A DNA stretch of 64,000 nucleotides from an uncultured Acholeplasmatales bacterium (GCA_944323055.1 CALUQZ010000003.1:1-64000), one strand, 5' to 3'; positions 27,413 through 37,358 are shown, counted from the first letter of the stretch. Notes: generated by a model from the sequence alone, not told the origin. Made by a program: numbers and translations.

Positions 27413-29494
27413 ATGGAGTTAAAAAATGTATCTAAAATATATGGAATTAAGAAAGTTTTAGATAATATCAATATAGAATTTAAAGAAACTGGTCTCGTTT
27501 TTATATTAGGTGCTAGTGGTAGTGGAAAAACAACTCTATTAAACTTAATAGGTGGTATTGATACTCCTACTAGCGGCAATATTATAATTGATAATATTGA
27601 TATAACAACTTTAGATAACACTAAATTAGATGAATATCGATTTAATAATATTGGTTTTGTATTTCAAGACTTCAATTTACTAAATGAATTAACAGTTAAA
27701 GAAAATATTACTTTAATATTTAAAATGCGTAAAATTAAATACACAGAAGACAAATTAAAACGCTATTTTGAAATAGTCGATTTAGATTATAATGAATTTA
27801 AAGATAAAAAAGTCTATAAATGTTCAGGTGGAGAAAGACAAAGAATAGCTATATTAAGAGCTTTAGCAAAAGACCCTAAAATATTATTATGTGATGAACC
27901 TACAGGTTCTCTTGACTCAATGACAAGTGAATTGATATTTGAAAATTTAAAGAAATTAGCTAAAAGAAGATTAATAATTGTTGTTTCTCATGATGAAGAT
28001 TTAGCTAACAAATATGCTGATAGAATAATTAATTTAGAAGATGGTAAAATTACTTCTGATATTTTAATTAATCATAAAGATAAATTTAATAGTAAAATCA
28101 AATTTACGAAAAATAAAATACCTTTTAAACATATGTTAAAAATAGGTTTATCTAATTATATTCATCACCCAATTAGAACCTTTTTCACTTTTTTATTTCT
28201 TATCATTTCAATAACTTTATTTTCTATAACTTTTAATTTGTCTGCTTTAAATAAAAAAGATATGTTAGATAATTATGCTGAAACAACTAATATTCCTATT
28301 GTAGCTATTAATAAAGTTAAATATGAAATTGATAGGAGTAATACTGTTTTTAATGGCTCTATAGAGACATTATTTACAAATTATTATACTGAAACAAACA
28401 TGCCAATAACAAAAGATGATTTTAATAATTTAAATAACATCTCAAACAATTTACTCATATCATTTGCCGAAAGTGGAGTTTTTTATTATATTGAAGGATA
28501 TAACTCTTTCTACCACCTTGATGAACTCATAAAATTTCCCCAAGCCGATTACTATAGTCCTAGTGGCTATGCCTTTACTGACTATGAAAAATTAAATCAA
28601 AAAGTTGATATTATCGGTAGATACCCTAAAGAGGATAATGAAATATTAATTAATAATAAATATTTTGAACTATTTAAAAATTTTAGTTATAGAGACATAG
28701 AAACAGGATTAGAGATAAAAATAAATAATTATGATGATCTATTAAATAAAAATATTATAACCTCCATATATAATCATAATATTATGAAGGTTGTAGGCAT
28801 TTATAATGGTGATAATATAGAAATAGAATATAAAGATGATTCAAACTTAAAACATGATTTTTATAATACTGCCTTTGTTACAGAAAATTGTTTTTATAAT
28901 GCTACTAATACAAATGATGCTGGTTATAATACATATTTATTACAACCAAATGCTAACGATTTAAAAAATTTAATAAATCAAAATATTGATTTAAAAACAA
29001 ATGATGAAGCTTATATACAATATAATATAAGAGATGAAACTAAAGGTTTTATAACAATTGAAAATATCTTTTACGGAATATCTTTTTTTAAAAATTTCTT
29101 TAATGTAATTGGAATAATATTTTCACTAATATCTATTTTATTATTGTATAATACTTTTTCTAATTTTATCTTTAAACAAAAAAGACAAATAGGTATATTA
29201 AAAACATTAGGAGTAAATAAAACAAGTATTAATATAATTTACATTAGTATAGCTTTCCTAGAGGCTTTAATAGTAGTTATAATAAGTAGTTTATTATGTT
29301 TATTCTTAAATCCTACTTTAAACAGTTTGCTTTATAACAAATCTAACATAAATATTATACAACCTAATTTTATTATATCTTTACTTGTTCTTCTATTAAC
29401 TATTTTAATCATATTATTATCATTAATTATTCCTTTAATTAAATTAAATAAAAAAACACCTATTCAAATTATTAATGAAGGTAAAAGAAAATGA
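27413..29494 (+). CDS. MacB-like ABC transporter, ATPase fused to FtsX-type permease (1 of 2)
   Basis: Residues 1-220 are an ABC ATPase of LolD/MacB type with GASGSGKTT (Walker A), CSGGERQRIAI (signature), LLCDEPTGSLD (Walker B) and the SHDE switch. A transmembrane helix follows at about 265-287, then an extracellular region of about 270 residues, and three helices at the C-terminus (about 565-685), the MacB topology. Such mechanotransmitters do not carry solutes across the bilayer but move extracellular substrates or lipoproteins, or resist antimicrobial peptides. Its stop overlaps the start of the paralogue by 4 bp, so the two are coupled and may form a heterodimer. No sensor kinase of BceS type lies beside it. 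Confidence 0.85.
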   Translation: MELKNVSKIYGIKKVLDNINIEFKETGLVFILGASGSGKTTLLNLIGGIDTPTSGNIIIDNIDITTLDNTKLDEYRFNNIGFVFQDFNLLNELTVKENITLIFKMRKIKYTEDKLKRYFEIVDLDYNEFKDKKVYKCSGGERQRIAILRALAKDPKILLCDEPTGSLDSMTSELIFENLKKLAKRRLIIVVSHDEDLANKYADRIINLEDGKITSDILINHKDKFNSKIKFTKNKIPFKHMLKIGLSNYIHHPIRTFFTFLFLIISITLFSITFNLSALNKKDMLDNYAETTNIPIVAINKVKYEIDRSNTVFNGSIETLFTNYYTETNMPITKDDFNNLNNISNNLLISFAESGVFYYIEGYNSFYHLDELIKFPQADYYSPSGYAFTDYEKLNQKVDIIGRYPKEDNEILINNKYFELFKNFSYRDIETGLEIKINNYDDLLNKNIITSIYNHNIMKVVGIYNGDNIEIEYKDDSNLKHDFYNTAFVTENCFYNATNTNDAGYNTYLLQPNANDLKNLINQNIDLKTNDEAYIQYNIRDETKGFITIENIFYGISFFKNFFNVIGIIFSLISILLLYNTFSNFIFKQKRQIGILKTLGVNKTSINIIYISIAFLEALIVVIISSLLCLFLNPTLNSLLYNKSNINIIQPNFIISLLVLLLTILIILLSLIIPLIKLNKKTPIQIINEGKRK

Positions 29495-31833
29495 TTTTAA
29501 AAAACATTTCTAAAATTTATGAATATAAAGGTTTTAGTAAAGTTGCTATAGATAACATTTCATTAACATTACCTGATAATGGTTTAATTTTTATTTTAGG
29601 TAAAAGTGGTAGTGGTAAATCAACCTTACTAAACATAATAGGTGGAATTGATAAAGTTACTACTGGCAGCATTATAATAGGTCAAAAGAAATTAGAAGAT
29701 TTAAATGATAAAGATTTAGCAAATTATCGTAATTCTTATTGTGGTTTTGTTTTTCAAGAATATAACTTAATAGAAAATTTAAATGTTTATGATAACGTCA
29801 AATTAGCTTTAGATTTAAAAGGTATTAAAGATGATTTAGTTACTACTTATTTAAATAAAGTTGGATTATATAATTTTGAAAATAAAAAAACCAGTGAATG
29901 TTCAGGTGGAGAAAAACAAAGAATAGCTATTGCTAGAGCTTTAATTAAAGAACCTAAATTAATATTATGTGATGAACCTACAGCTGCTTTAGATAGTAAA
30001 AATTCTTATAAATTATTAGATATATTAAAAGATTTAGCAAAAGATAGATTAATAATTATTGTTTCCCATAATAAGGATTTAGCTAATAAATATGCAGATC
30101 ATATAATTACCCTTAAAGATGGCAAAATAATAGATAATACTTTAGATAATTGTGTGTTATATAATAGTGATAATACAATACTAGAAAAATCTAAATTACA
30201 TCCTTTAATTGCTTTTAAATTAGCTATATTAAGTTTAATTAATCATAAATTTAAATTTATAAGTAATATTATCTTATTATCTCTATCATTTTTATTATTA
30301 ATTTTTTCTTTATTCCTTATTTCATTTAATACTACTAATACTTTTATAAAGACTATAAAATATACTGAACTAAATTATTTAAAATTAAATAAAAAGAATA
30401 ATAATCACATAGTTAATTTAAATGAATATGATTTACTAAATTTAAATCACTTATTAAATACAAATAATATACCCATTATAGAAGATGAAATAAGTATTGA
30501 TAACTTAAATTATAATAGTCCTTTCCCTTATTATAATATTACTCCTAGAGGATATACTTATAGTAAATATATTAGCAATTTAGATCTTAAAATTGAAGGT
30601 AAATTACCGAGTAAAAATAATGAAATAGCTATTAGTAAATTATTAAGTGAAATAATAATAAATAATGGTCTAAATAATAAAAATATTAATAATGTTTTAA
30701 ATGAAGAACTTATTATTAAACAAAATAAATATATTATTACAGGAATAATAGATACTAATTTTAATAATAAGTTCGATTATTTAAAGAATAATAATGATTT
30801 AAGTTTAACAAGAGAATTAAATGATTATTTAAGTAATGATTTATCCTCTTTAATAGTTTTTAGTGATAGTGATGAAACTAATACTATTGATATAAGTAAT
30901 AATCCTATTTTATTAAATTTCGATAAAAATATTATTAGTAATGAAATTGTTTTAATTAATGATAATATAAATTATAAAATTATTACTAATGAAGAAGGGA
31001 TAGTAATTCCCATTAATTATTATTTAGCTAACTTAGAAAAAATAACTTATAACAAATATTATAATGATATTTATTGTGATAATTATTATGATTTATATGA
31101 ATATCTAGATTTAAATAATAATCCTTATGAAACTATTATAAATAATCTAAACTATTTTAAAGACACTTTTAATAATTTAAGTTTAAGAAATTTATCTAAT
31201 GATTTTAATTATAAAGTAATTGGAATAGTTGATAGTAATGATTTAACAGTATATATGACATCAAAAATGTTTAATGATTTATATTTAAATATAGGTGGTC
31301 AATTTGATAGTATTTTAATTAATAAAATATATATAAATGATAAAATATATAATTCATTAAATGATATGGATTACACTTATATTTTAGATATAAATACTAC
31401 TAATAATATAAATAGTTTCTTAATACTTTTAGATAAAATTGAACTACCTTTAACAATTATAAGTATAACTTTATTATTACTAGCTGGTGGTTTATTTATA
31501 CTGTATATCAATCAAACATTAATTGATAGATCTAATTTTATAGCCGTTTTAAAAATGTTAGGTGCTAGTTATAAAAATATCTTACAAATAGTTGTATTAA
31601 ATATATTACCTATTGTATTATTAACTAGTATACTAGGTTTAATATCAAGTTTAATTTTATATAATTATTTTGCTGATTTAATGTATCAAACATATAATAT
31701 TAGTATATCATATAGTTCATTAGTTTATTTAGTAATAATAGGAATTTTCTTGTTGTTAAGCGGTATATCTATATTTATAAGTTTAAGAAAAATAAATAAG
31801 ATGAGCTTAATAGATTGTTTTTATTTTGAATAA
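29491..31833 (+). CDS. MacB-like ABC transporter, ATPase fused to FtsX-type permease (2 of 2)
   Basis: This 780-residue paralogue of the preceding gene has the same layout: an ATPase with GKSGSGKST, CSGGEKQRIAIARAL, LLCDEPTAALD and the SHNK switch, a helix at about 257-278, a long extracellular part (about 400 residues, very Asn-rich) and three C-terminal helices (about 650-770). The switch motif has Asn in place of the usual Asp/Glu-type residue after His. Co-translation through ATGA suggests an obligate pair. Substrate unknown. Confidence 0.85.
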   Translation: MILKNISKIYEYKGFSKVAIDNISLTLPDNGLIFILGKSGSGKSTLLNIIGGIDKVTTGSIIIGQKKLEDLNDKDLANYRNSYCGFVFQEYNLIENLNVYDNVKLALDLKGIKDDLVTTYLNKVGLYNFENKKTSECSGGEKQRIAIARALIKEPKLILCDEPTAALDSKNSYKLLDILKDLAKDRLIIIVSHNKDLANKYADHIITLKDGKIIDNTLDNCVLYNSDNTILEKSKLHPLIAFKLAILSLINHKFKFISNIILLSLSFLLLIFSLFLISFNTTNTFIKTIKYTELNYLKLNKKNNNHIVNLNEYDLLNLNHLLNTNNIPIIEDEISIDNLNYNSPFPYYNITPRGYTYSKYISNLDLKIEGKLPSKNNEIAISKLLSEIIINNGLNNKNINNVLNEELIIKQNKYIITGIIDTNFNNKFDYLKNNNDLSLTRELNDYLSNDLSSLIVFSDSDETNTIDISNNPILLNFDKNIISNEIVLINDNINYKIITNEEGIVIPINYYLANLEKITYNKYYNDIYCDNYYDLYEYLDLNNNPYETIINNLNYFKDTFNNLSLRNLSNDFNYKVIGIVDSNDLTVYMTSKMFNDLYLNIGGQFDSILINKIYINDKIYNSLNDMDYTYILDINTTNNINSFLILLDKIELPLTIISITLLLLAGGLFILYINQTLIDRSNFIAVLKMLGASYKNILQIVVLNILPIVLLTSILGLISSLILYNYFADLMYQTYNISISYSSLVYLVIIGIFLLLSGISIFISLRKINKMSLIDCFYFE

Positions 31834-31866
31834 CACGATAAGATATTTTATCAACTTTTACTTTAT

Positions 31867-31903
31867 TAAAAAGAGATTTAGCAACAACTAAATCTCTTTT
31901 TTT
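31867..31903. terminator. Bidirectional terminator between the ABC pair and garD
   Basis: Fourteen-bp perfect stem (31868-31881 with 31888-31901, AGAGATTTAG arms) with a T run on the plus strand and an A run in front that gives a T run on the minus strand. Confidence 0.85.
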
Positions 31904-33412
31904 CTATGTTATTGGAGCCGGGTTGAAGATACATAAATCATTAGCTAAATTATAAGATTCAGCCTTGCTTTTAATCTTACCAGAAGCACAATCAATTATA
32001 TACTTAAATAGTTCACTACCTTTTTCAGCTATTGTCATTTCTCCTGTTGCTACTGGTCCAGCATTTATATCTATTAAGTCTTGCCACATATCTTTTAATT
32101 CGTTGCGTGAACAAACTTTAATAACAGGACTGGCAGCTAAATTGTAAGGAGTTCCTCTACCTGTCATGAAAACTTCAAGAGTAATACCTGAAGCTAATTG
32201 ACATGGCCCACAAACGATATCAGAAGCAGGAGTAGCAGCATAAATCAAACCACTTTTTGTTGGTCTTTCTCCTGGTGATAAGACATCTACAATAGGGGCA
32301 TGACCAGATTTGGCAATTGAACCCATTGCTTTTTCAACAATATTAGATAAACCACCTTTTTTATTACCTGGAGTTGGGTTAGCGCTTCTATCAACATCAC
32401 CCTCTAGTAAATATTTATCATACCAAGCCATTTCTTTAGCTAATTTATCTCTTACATCTTTATTAACACATCTACTTGCTATGTAATGAACTCCATCTCT
32501 AACTTCTGTTACTTCAGAAAACATAACTGTAGCCCCAGCATTAACTAACATGTCAGATGCATAACCAGCTGATGGGTTAGCTGATACACCAGAAAAAGCA
32601 TCGCTACCACCACATTGCATACCAATACATAGTTTAGATAGTGGTAATTCTTTTCTTTGTCTTTTGTTTAATTTTTTAAGCTTTTCTTCTGCCATAGACA
32701 TGATGCTTCGAATCATATCATCAAAGCCTTTCTTTTCTTGTAAAACTATGACATTTTCTTTTGTGTTATAAATAGGGTCGATTAGTTTGTCTACTGTTAA
32801 TTTTTCACAACCTAAACTTACAACCATAACTTCACCACCAAAGTTAGGATTATATACTAAGTTATGTAAAATCCTAATTGGTACTTTAGCTTCTCTAGCA
32901 TTAATAGCTACTCCACATCCATATGCATGATTAATAGCTACAACATTATCTACATTTTTATATTTAGGCAATAATTCTTCTTTAATTCTTTTAATAGCTA
33001 CATTTAAAACGCCTGTAACACATTGTACAGTTGTATGAATAGCTAATATATTACGCGTACCTGCATAAGGGTTTCCTTCAACTTCATAGCCTAAGAATGT
33101 AGTTCTTAATGGCTTAGGTAAAGGATAATTTATATTAGTAGCATATTCCATATCATCTAGTGATGGTGGGGTAGGTAAAGTTATTTTAAATTCATTAATC
33201 CAATCACCTTTTTTTATGTCTTCATTAGCATAACCTAATAAAACATTATATCTAATAACCGGATCTCCTTTTTTTATATCAACTAAAGCTAATTTATGAG
33301 CTTGAGGAATATCTTCATTTAAAATAATACCATCACCAACATCTGTACCTTTTTTTAGGTCTTTAATGGCTATTGCTACATTATCGTTACTTGCAACTTT
33401 AACGTATAACAT
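31904..33412 (-). CDS. garD: Galactarate dehydratase (GarD/UxaA family)
   Basis: The enzyme dehydrates galactarate to 5-keto-4-deoxy-glucarate. The 502-residue protein has an N-terminal SAF domain (VKVASNDNVAIAIKDLKKG, then IPQAHKLALVDIKKGDPVIRY) joined to the catalytic part with HTTVQCVTGVLN, NHAYGCGVAINA and NPNFGGEVMVVSLGCEKL, all as in E. coli GarD. Altronate dehydratase UxaA is the alternative, but the neighbours garR and glycerate kinase favour galactarate. It is the last gene of a four-gene operon, one base after the kinase stop. No glucarate dehydratase or aldarate transporter is nearby. Confidence 0.88.
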   Translation of the reverse strand: MLYVKVASNDNVAIAIKDLKKGTDVGDGIILNEDIPQAHKLALVDIKKGDPVIRYNVLLGYANEDIKKGDWINEFKITLPTPPSLDDMEYATNINYPLPKPLRTTFLGYEVEGNPYAGTRNILAIHTTVQCVTGVLNVAIKRIKEELLPKYKNVDNVVAINHAYGCGVAINAREAKVPIRILHNLVYNPNFGGEVMVVSLGCEKLTVDKLIDPIYNTKENVIVLQEKKGFDDMIRSIMSMAEEKLKKLNKRQRKELPLSKLCIGMQCGGSDAFSGVSANPSAGYASDMLVNAGATVMFSEVTEVRDGVHYIASRCVNKDVRDKLAKEMAWYDKYLLEGDVDRSANPTPGNKKGGLSNIVEKAMGSIAKSGHAPIVDVLSPGERPTKSGLIYAATPASDIVCGPCQLASGITLEVFMTGRGTPYNLAASPVIKVCSRNELKDMWQDLIDINAGPVATGEMTIAEKGSELFKYIIDCASGKIKSKAESYNLANDLCIFNPAPIT

Positions 33413-33413
33413 T

Positions 33414-34550
33414 TTACATTCCTTTCTCTAATTTAATAACTCTAAAAACTTGTTCAACTGTTTTTGTTATATTAGTACTTGCTATATTTTTATCTAAAGC
33501 CTTATCAAGCGTTGTAATACCTCTTACAATCGGAAAATAAGCATCAAAACCATAATTATTATAATTATCTAATTCATCACTAATTCCACCAGCAAACAAT
33601 AATACTTTTTTATTATTTTCTTTGGCAATTTTAGCTACTCCAACCGGGGCTTTTCCCATAATAGTTTGTTTATCTAATTTTCCTTCCCCTGTTATAACAT
33701 AATCGGCATCTTTAATAATTTCTTTAAAATTAGTAAAACTTAAAATTAAATCTATTCCAGATTTTATAATGGCATTAGTATAGGCTAAAAAAGCAAAACC
33801 TAATCCACCAGCTGCCCCAGCACCTTCTACATTTTTATAATCTTTTTTTACTAGTTTAGCTGTTTTATCAGCATAATTTAACATGCCTTTATCTATTGTA
33901 TTTAAATCATCATCTAATAAGCCTTTTTGTTTACCATAAACATAAGTAGCTCCATTTAAACCACATAAGGGACTTTTTACATCAGAAGCAATAGTAAAAG
34001 TAGCTTCTTTTAAAGATGGTATTACATTTTTATTACCTATTTTAGCAATTTTAGCTAAATTATTAGCTTTCCCCTCTAAAACATTATCATCATTATCATA
34101 AAATACATATCCTAAAGTCTCAAGCATGCCCATACCACCATCATTAGTGGCACTACCACCTAAACCAACAATAAATTTTCTTATACCTTTATTTAATGCA
34201 TCTTTAATTTGTAAACCTACACCATAACTTGAAGCGTTAAGAGCATCTAAATTGTCTCTTACAAGTACTAATCCTGCTGTTGTGGCAACCTCAATAATAG
34301 CTGTATCATCTATAATAGCATAATAAGAATTTATATTTCTTTTACAAGCATCAACACTATTTACATATATATATTTATTTTTATCATTTAAAGTTATAGC
34401 TTCAATCGTTCCTTCACCGCCATCAGCTAACGGGACAATGTTGACATCTGCATCTAAAAAGACTTTAGTTATGCCTTTTTTTACTGATTCTGCTACTTCA
34501 ATTGAAGACAAACTTCCTTTAAATGAATCAATAGCTACCACAACTTTCAT
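33414..34550 (-). CDS. garK: Glycerate 2-kinase (GarK/GlxK family)
   Basis: The 378-residue protein belongs to the GlxK-type glycerate kinases, shown by VAIDSFKGSLSS at the start, PLADGGEGT, GLGGSATNDGG(M)GML and VITGEGKLDKQTIMGKAP. It phosphorylates D-glycerate, giving 2-phosphoglycerate for glycolysis. It forms the last step of the aldarate route encoded here, after the GarR reductase. It starts one base after the lyase gene. Length equals the family norm. Confidence 0.93.
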   Translation of the reverse strand: MKVVVAIDSFKGSLSSIEVAESVKKGITKVFLDADVNIVPLADGGEGTIEAITLNDKNKYIYVNSVDACKRNINSYYAIIDDTAIIEVATTAGLVLVRDNLDALNASSYGVGLQIKDALNKGIRKFIVGLGGSATNDGGMGMLETLGYVFYDNDDNVLEGKANNLAKIAKIGNKNVIPSLKEATFTIASDVKSPLCGLNGATYVYGKQKGLLDDDLNTIDKGMLNYADKTAKLVKKDYKNVEGAGAAGGLGFAFLAYTNAIIKSGIDLILSFTNFKEIIKDADYVITGEGKLDKQTIMGKAPVGVAKIAKENNKKVLLFAGGISDELDNYNNYGFDAYFPIVRGITTLDKALDKNIASTNITKTVEQVFRVIKLEKGM

Positions 34551-34551
34551 A

Positions 34552-35442
34552 TTAAACTAACTCCATATCTTTTAATATTTTATGTAGCTTTTCTTTAGCT
34601 TCTTTTGATACATCGCCAATAGGAGCTAAACATTTACCGACATTATATCCTTCTTGAATTAAACCTTCTTTAATAATAGCTGGAAAAGTTGCTAAATTAG
34701 TAGCAATTCTAAGTGGTGCTAATTTAAATTGTGCTTCTAACGCCCCTTTTAAATCACCAGCCACAAACTTATCGTAAATATCGGCAGCAATTCTAGGAGC
34801 AACGTTTGCACATGAAGCAATAGCCCCACTAGCCCCATAACATAATGCAGCATATATTAATGTATCTCTACCCATTAAAACGCTAAAATTAGGGTTATTA
34901 CGTGTTAATCTAATATATTCAGCTGTATTAGTCATATCACCTGTTGAATCTTTTACAGCAATAATATTAGGTATTTCTGCTAATTTAGCTACCGTTTCAG
35001 GAGCTATCGTAACATTAGTCTTTGGTTTATTATTATACATAATAATAGGTAATGTTGTTGATTTAGCAATATCATAATAATAATTATATAATTCTTCTTG
35101 TGTTTGACTTACAAACATTGGTGTTAAAACAGAAACAGCATCAACCCCAATTTCTTCACAAATCTTAACTTGTCTTATAACACCGCGGGTGGTTATATGG
35201 TTAGCACCGGCATAAATAGGTACTCTGTTATTTGCAGCTTCTTTAACAGTTACAATAATTTTACGATATGTTTCATCATCAAAAGCGTAAAATTCTCCTG
35301 TTGTACCTACTGGAAACAAACCATGAACGCCTTCTTCAATCAAATGATTAACCATTTGTTTTAAAACTTCATAATTTACTTCCCCATCTTCTGTAAATGG
35401 TGTAATAATTGGAGGAATTATTCCTTTAGGTTTAATATACAT
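34552..35442 (-). CDS. DapA/NAL-superfamily aldolase or dehydratase, likely acting on keto-deoxy-glucarate
   Basis: The 296-residue class I aldolase has the superfamily signatures PVGTTGEFY, the tyrosine of PIIMYNNKP, and the Schiff-base lysine of IIAVKDSTGD. In E. coli the middle step of galactarate use is done by GarL, an unrelated HpcH-type class II aldolase, and none is present here. Because the next enzymes are a tartronate semialdehyde reductase and a glycerate kinase, I infer that this protein cleaves 5-keto-4-deoxy-glucarate to pyruvate and tartronate semialdehyde. The alternative is a 5-dehydro-4-deoxyglucarate dehydratase (YcbC-like). It overlaps garR by one base. Confidence 0.7.
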   Translation of the reverse strand: MYIKPKGIIPPIITPFTEDGEVNYEVLKQMVNHLIEEGVHGLFPVGTTGEFYAFDDETYRKIIVTVKEAANNRVPIYAGANHITTRGVIRQVKICEEIGVDAVSVLTPMFVSQTQEELYNYYYDIAKSTTLPIIMYNNKPKTNVTIAPETVAKLAEIPNIIAVKDSTGDMTNTAEYIRLTRNNPNFSVLMGRDTLIYAALCYGASGAIASCANVAPRIAADIYDKFVAGDLKGALEAQFKLAPLRIATNLATFPAIIKEGLIQEGYNVGKCLAPIGDVSKEAKEKLHKILKDMELV

Positions 35443-36335
35443 TATTCTTTATCCTCTTTTAAGTTAACTTTTGTATTACGTTCATAATAACGTAAAATAG
35501 CACTATGATCTTCTACCCCATAACCTTCATTTTTTAAAGATTGCATAATTTCCATTAATTGACCAGTTAATGGTAAATAACTATTAACTGCATGAGATGC
35601 GTTTAAAGCATTATTTAAATCTTTAATATGTAAATCAATTCTAAAGCCAGGTTTAAAATTATGTTCTAACATCATAGGTGCCTTAGCGTCTAAAACAGTT
35701 GAACCAGCTAATCCACCTCTAATAGCTTTATAAACAGTTTCCGGGTTAGCTCCTAATTTTTTAGCTAAAGTTAAAGCTTCACTAACAGCAGCTATATTAA
35801 TAGCTACAATAACTTGATTAGCAAGTTTAGCTACATTTCCTGAACCTAAATCACCACAATATACAACTGATGAAGCCATACATTTTAATAAAGATTCATA
35901 TTTATCAAATGTTTCTTTCTTACCACCAACCATAACAGATAATGTACCATCAATAGCCTTTGGTTCACCACCTGATACAGGAGCATCTAACATATCAATA
36001 CCATTATCAGCTAAAACAGCCCCAATTTCTTTTGATTGTACCGGATCAATTGATGACATATCAATTAAAACAATACCTTTTTTATTAGCACTTAAAATAC
36101 CATTTTCACCTAAAGCTACTTCTCTAACTTGTGGAGAATTTGGTACCATTGTGATAATAACATCACATACACAAGCTATTTCTTTAGGAGATGCTGCTTT
36201 TAGAGCTCCTAAAGCTACCAGTTCATCCATTGTCTTTTCTTTGTGATCATTAACAACAACGTCATAACCAGCCTTTAATAGGTTTTTACTCATAGGTTTA
36301 CCCATTACACCTAATCCAATAAATCCAACTTTCAT
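35442..36335 (-). CDS. garR: Tartronate semialdehyde reductase (2-hydroxy-3-oxopropionate reductase)
   Basis: The 297-residue protein has the beta-hydroxyacid dehydrogenase pattern: GFIGLGVMGKPMSKNLLKAG (NAD(P) binding), DAPVSGGEPKAIDGTLSVMVGG (substrate binding), and GSGNVAKLANQVIVA with the catalytic lysine (about residue 170), then KDLNNAL. It reduces tartronate semialdehyde to glycerate. First gene of the operon, ribosome site ATGGAGG. Hydroxyisobutyrate dehydrogenase is the closest alternative, but the operon makes GarR far more likely. Confidence 0.9.
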   Translation of the reverse strand: MKVGFIGLGVMGKPMSKNLLKAGYDVVVNDHKEKTMDELVALGALKAASPKEIACVCDVIITMVPNSPQVREVALGENGILSANKKGIVLIDMSSIDPVQSKEIGAVLADNGIDMLDAPVSGGEPKAIDGTLSVMVGGKKETFDKYESLLKCMASSVVYCGDLGSGNVAKLANQVIVAINIAAVSEALTLAKKLGANPETVYKAIRGGLAGSTVLDAKAPMMLEHNFKPGFRIDLHIKDLNNALNASHAVNSYLPLTGQLMEIMQSLKNEGYGVEDHSAILRYYERNTKVNLKEDKE

Positions 36336-36366
36336 TTTTTTGCCTCCATTTTTTAATTAATTATTG

Positions 36367-36433
36367 CCTATTTGCAAATAAATTATATATAATAAAAATA
36401 GAATAAACAAATAGTTTTTTTTAATAGAAACTA
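36367..36433. promoter_or_regulatory. Divergent garR/lysR control region with LysR-type inverted repeat
   Basis: ATAGTTT (36411-36417) and AAACTAT (36427-36433) form an inverted repeat with a 9-bp spacer just before the regulator gene, a plausible LysR-type site. A 12-bp palindrome TATTTGCAAATA lies at 36369-36380. On the minus strand TTGTTT and TATAAT are 17 bp apart and serve garR. Confidence 0.5.
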
Positions 36434-36455
36434 TAAGAAAAATCGAGAGGTAATT

Positions 36456-37358
36456 ATGAATTTAAAACAAATTGAATATATTGTGGCTATCGCGGAAGAA
36501 AAAAATATAACCAAAGCCAGTGAAAAGCTTTTCATATCACAATCAGCCCTTAATCAACAGCTTTTAAATATTGAAAAAGAACTAAATACTCCTTTATTTA
36601 TAAGAGCTAATAAAAAAATGATCTTAACAGAAGCTGGACAAATATATATAGATTACTCTAAAAAAATTTTAGAATTAAAAAAGGAAGCTTATCTAAAAAT
36701 TAACAATTTAAATAACACTTCAAGTACCGAAATTAATTTAGGATTAACTAAAGAACGTGGAAATCAAATGCTAGTATCTTTATACCCAACTTTTCATCAA
36801 AAATATCAAGATGTTATTATTAAGGCTAATGAAATTAATGTTAAAAACCAATTAATTAAAATTAAAAATAATGAACTAGATTTAGGTATTTTAACTATAA
36901 CACCAGATTTAAAAACTAATGATTTAAATTTTATTCATTTAGCTAATGAAGAAATCATATTGTGCGTTCCTAACATTAAAGAATATACTAAAGATTATAA
37001 AGAATATGAAGAAGTTAGTTTAAGTGAATATAAATTTGCTGATTTTATAACAATTAATAAAGACTCTACCTTGAGAACTATCCAAAACAATTTATTTAAT
37101 AAAAATGAAATAACAGCTAAAATTATTTTTGAAACAGAAAGTAATAAAATATCATATAATTTAGTAGCTGCCAAATTAGGAGTAAGCTTAATACCTGAAT
37201 CTTATGCAATAAAAAATGAAAAGGTGTTCTTTTTAAAAATAAAAGAACACCCAAAATGGGAAATAGTTGTAGCATATAATAAAAACTTAACTATTGAAGA
37301 AAAATATTTAATAAATCTATGTAAAAATTATTGGAATAGAATTATAAGTTCTAATTAA
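36456..37358 (+). CDS. LysR-type transcriptional regulator, divergent from the aldarate operon
   Basis: The 300-residue protein begins with a LysR winged helix (MNLKQIEYIVAIAEEKNITKAS, FISQSALNQQLLNIEKEL) and continues with a two-lobed effector-binding domain. It reads away from garR, the usual arrangement for a regulator that controls both its own gene and the divergent operon, probably responding to an aldarate or keto-deoxy acid. Ribosome site GAGAGGT. Its 3' end overlaps the convergent thioredoxin gene by 8 bp. Effector identity is inference. Confidence 0.9.
   Translation: MNLKQIEYIVAIAEEKNITKASEKLFISQSALNQQLLNIEKELNTPLFIRANKKMILTEAGQIYIDYSKKILELKKEAYLKINNLNNTSSTEINLGLTKERGNQMLVSLYPTFHQKYQDVIIKANEINVKNQLIKIKNNELDLGILTITPDLKTNDLNFIHLANEEIILCVPNIKEYTKDYKEYEEVSLSEYKFADFITINKDSTLRTIQNNLFNKNEITAKIIFETESNKISYNLVAAKLGVSLIPESYAIKNEKVFFLKIKEHPKWEIVVAYNKNLTIEEKYLINLCKNYWNRIISSN

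Noticed and set aside
27391-27621. Leftward ORF across the start of the first ABC fusion gene
   Set aside because: Lies opposite conserved Walker A codons of a clear gene; hydrophobic composition is an antisense effect.
34552-35442. True dihydrodipicolinate synthase (dapA)
   Set aside because: Fold and catalytic residues fit, but there is no lysine-pathway neighbour and the gene is inside the garR-garK-garD operon.
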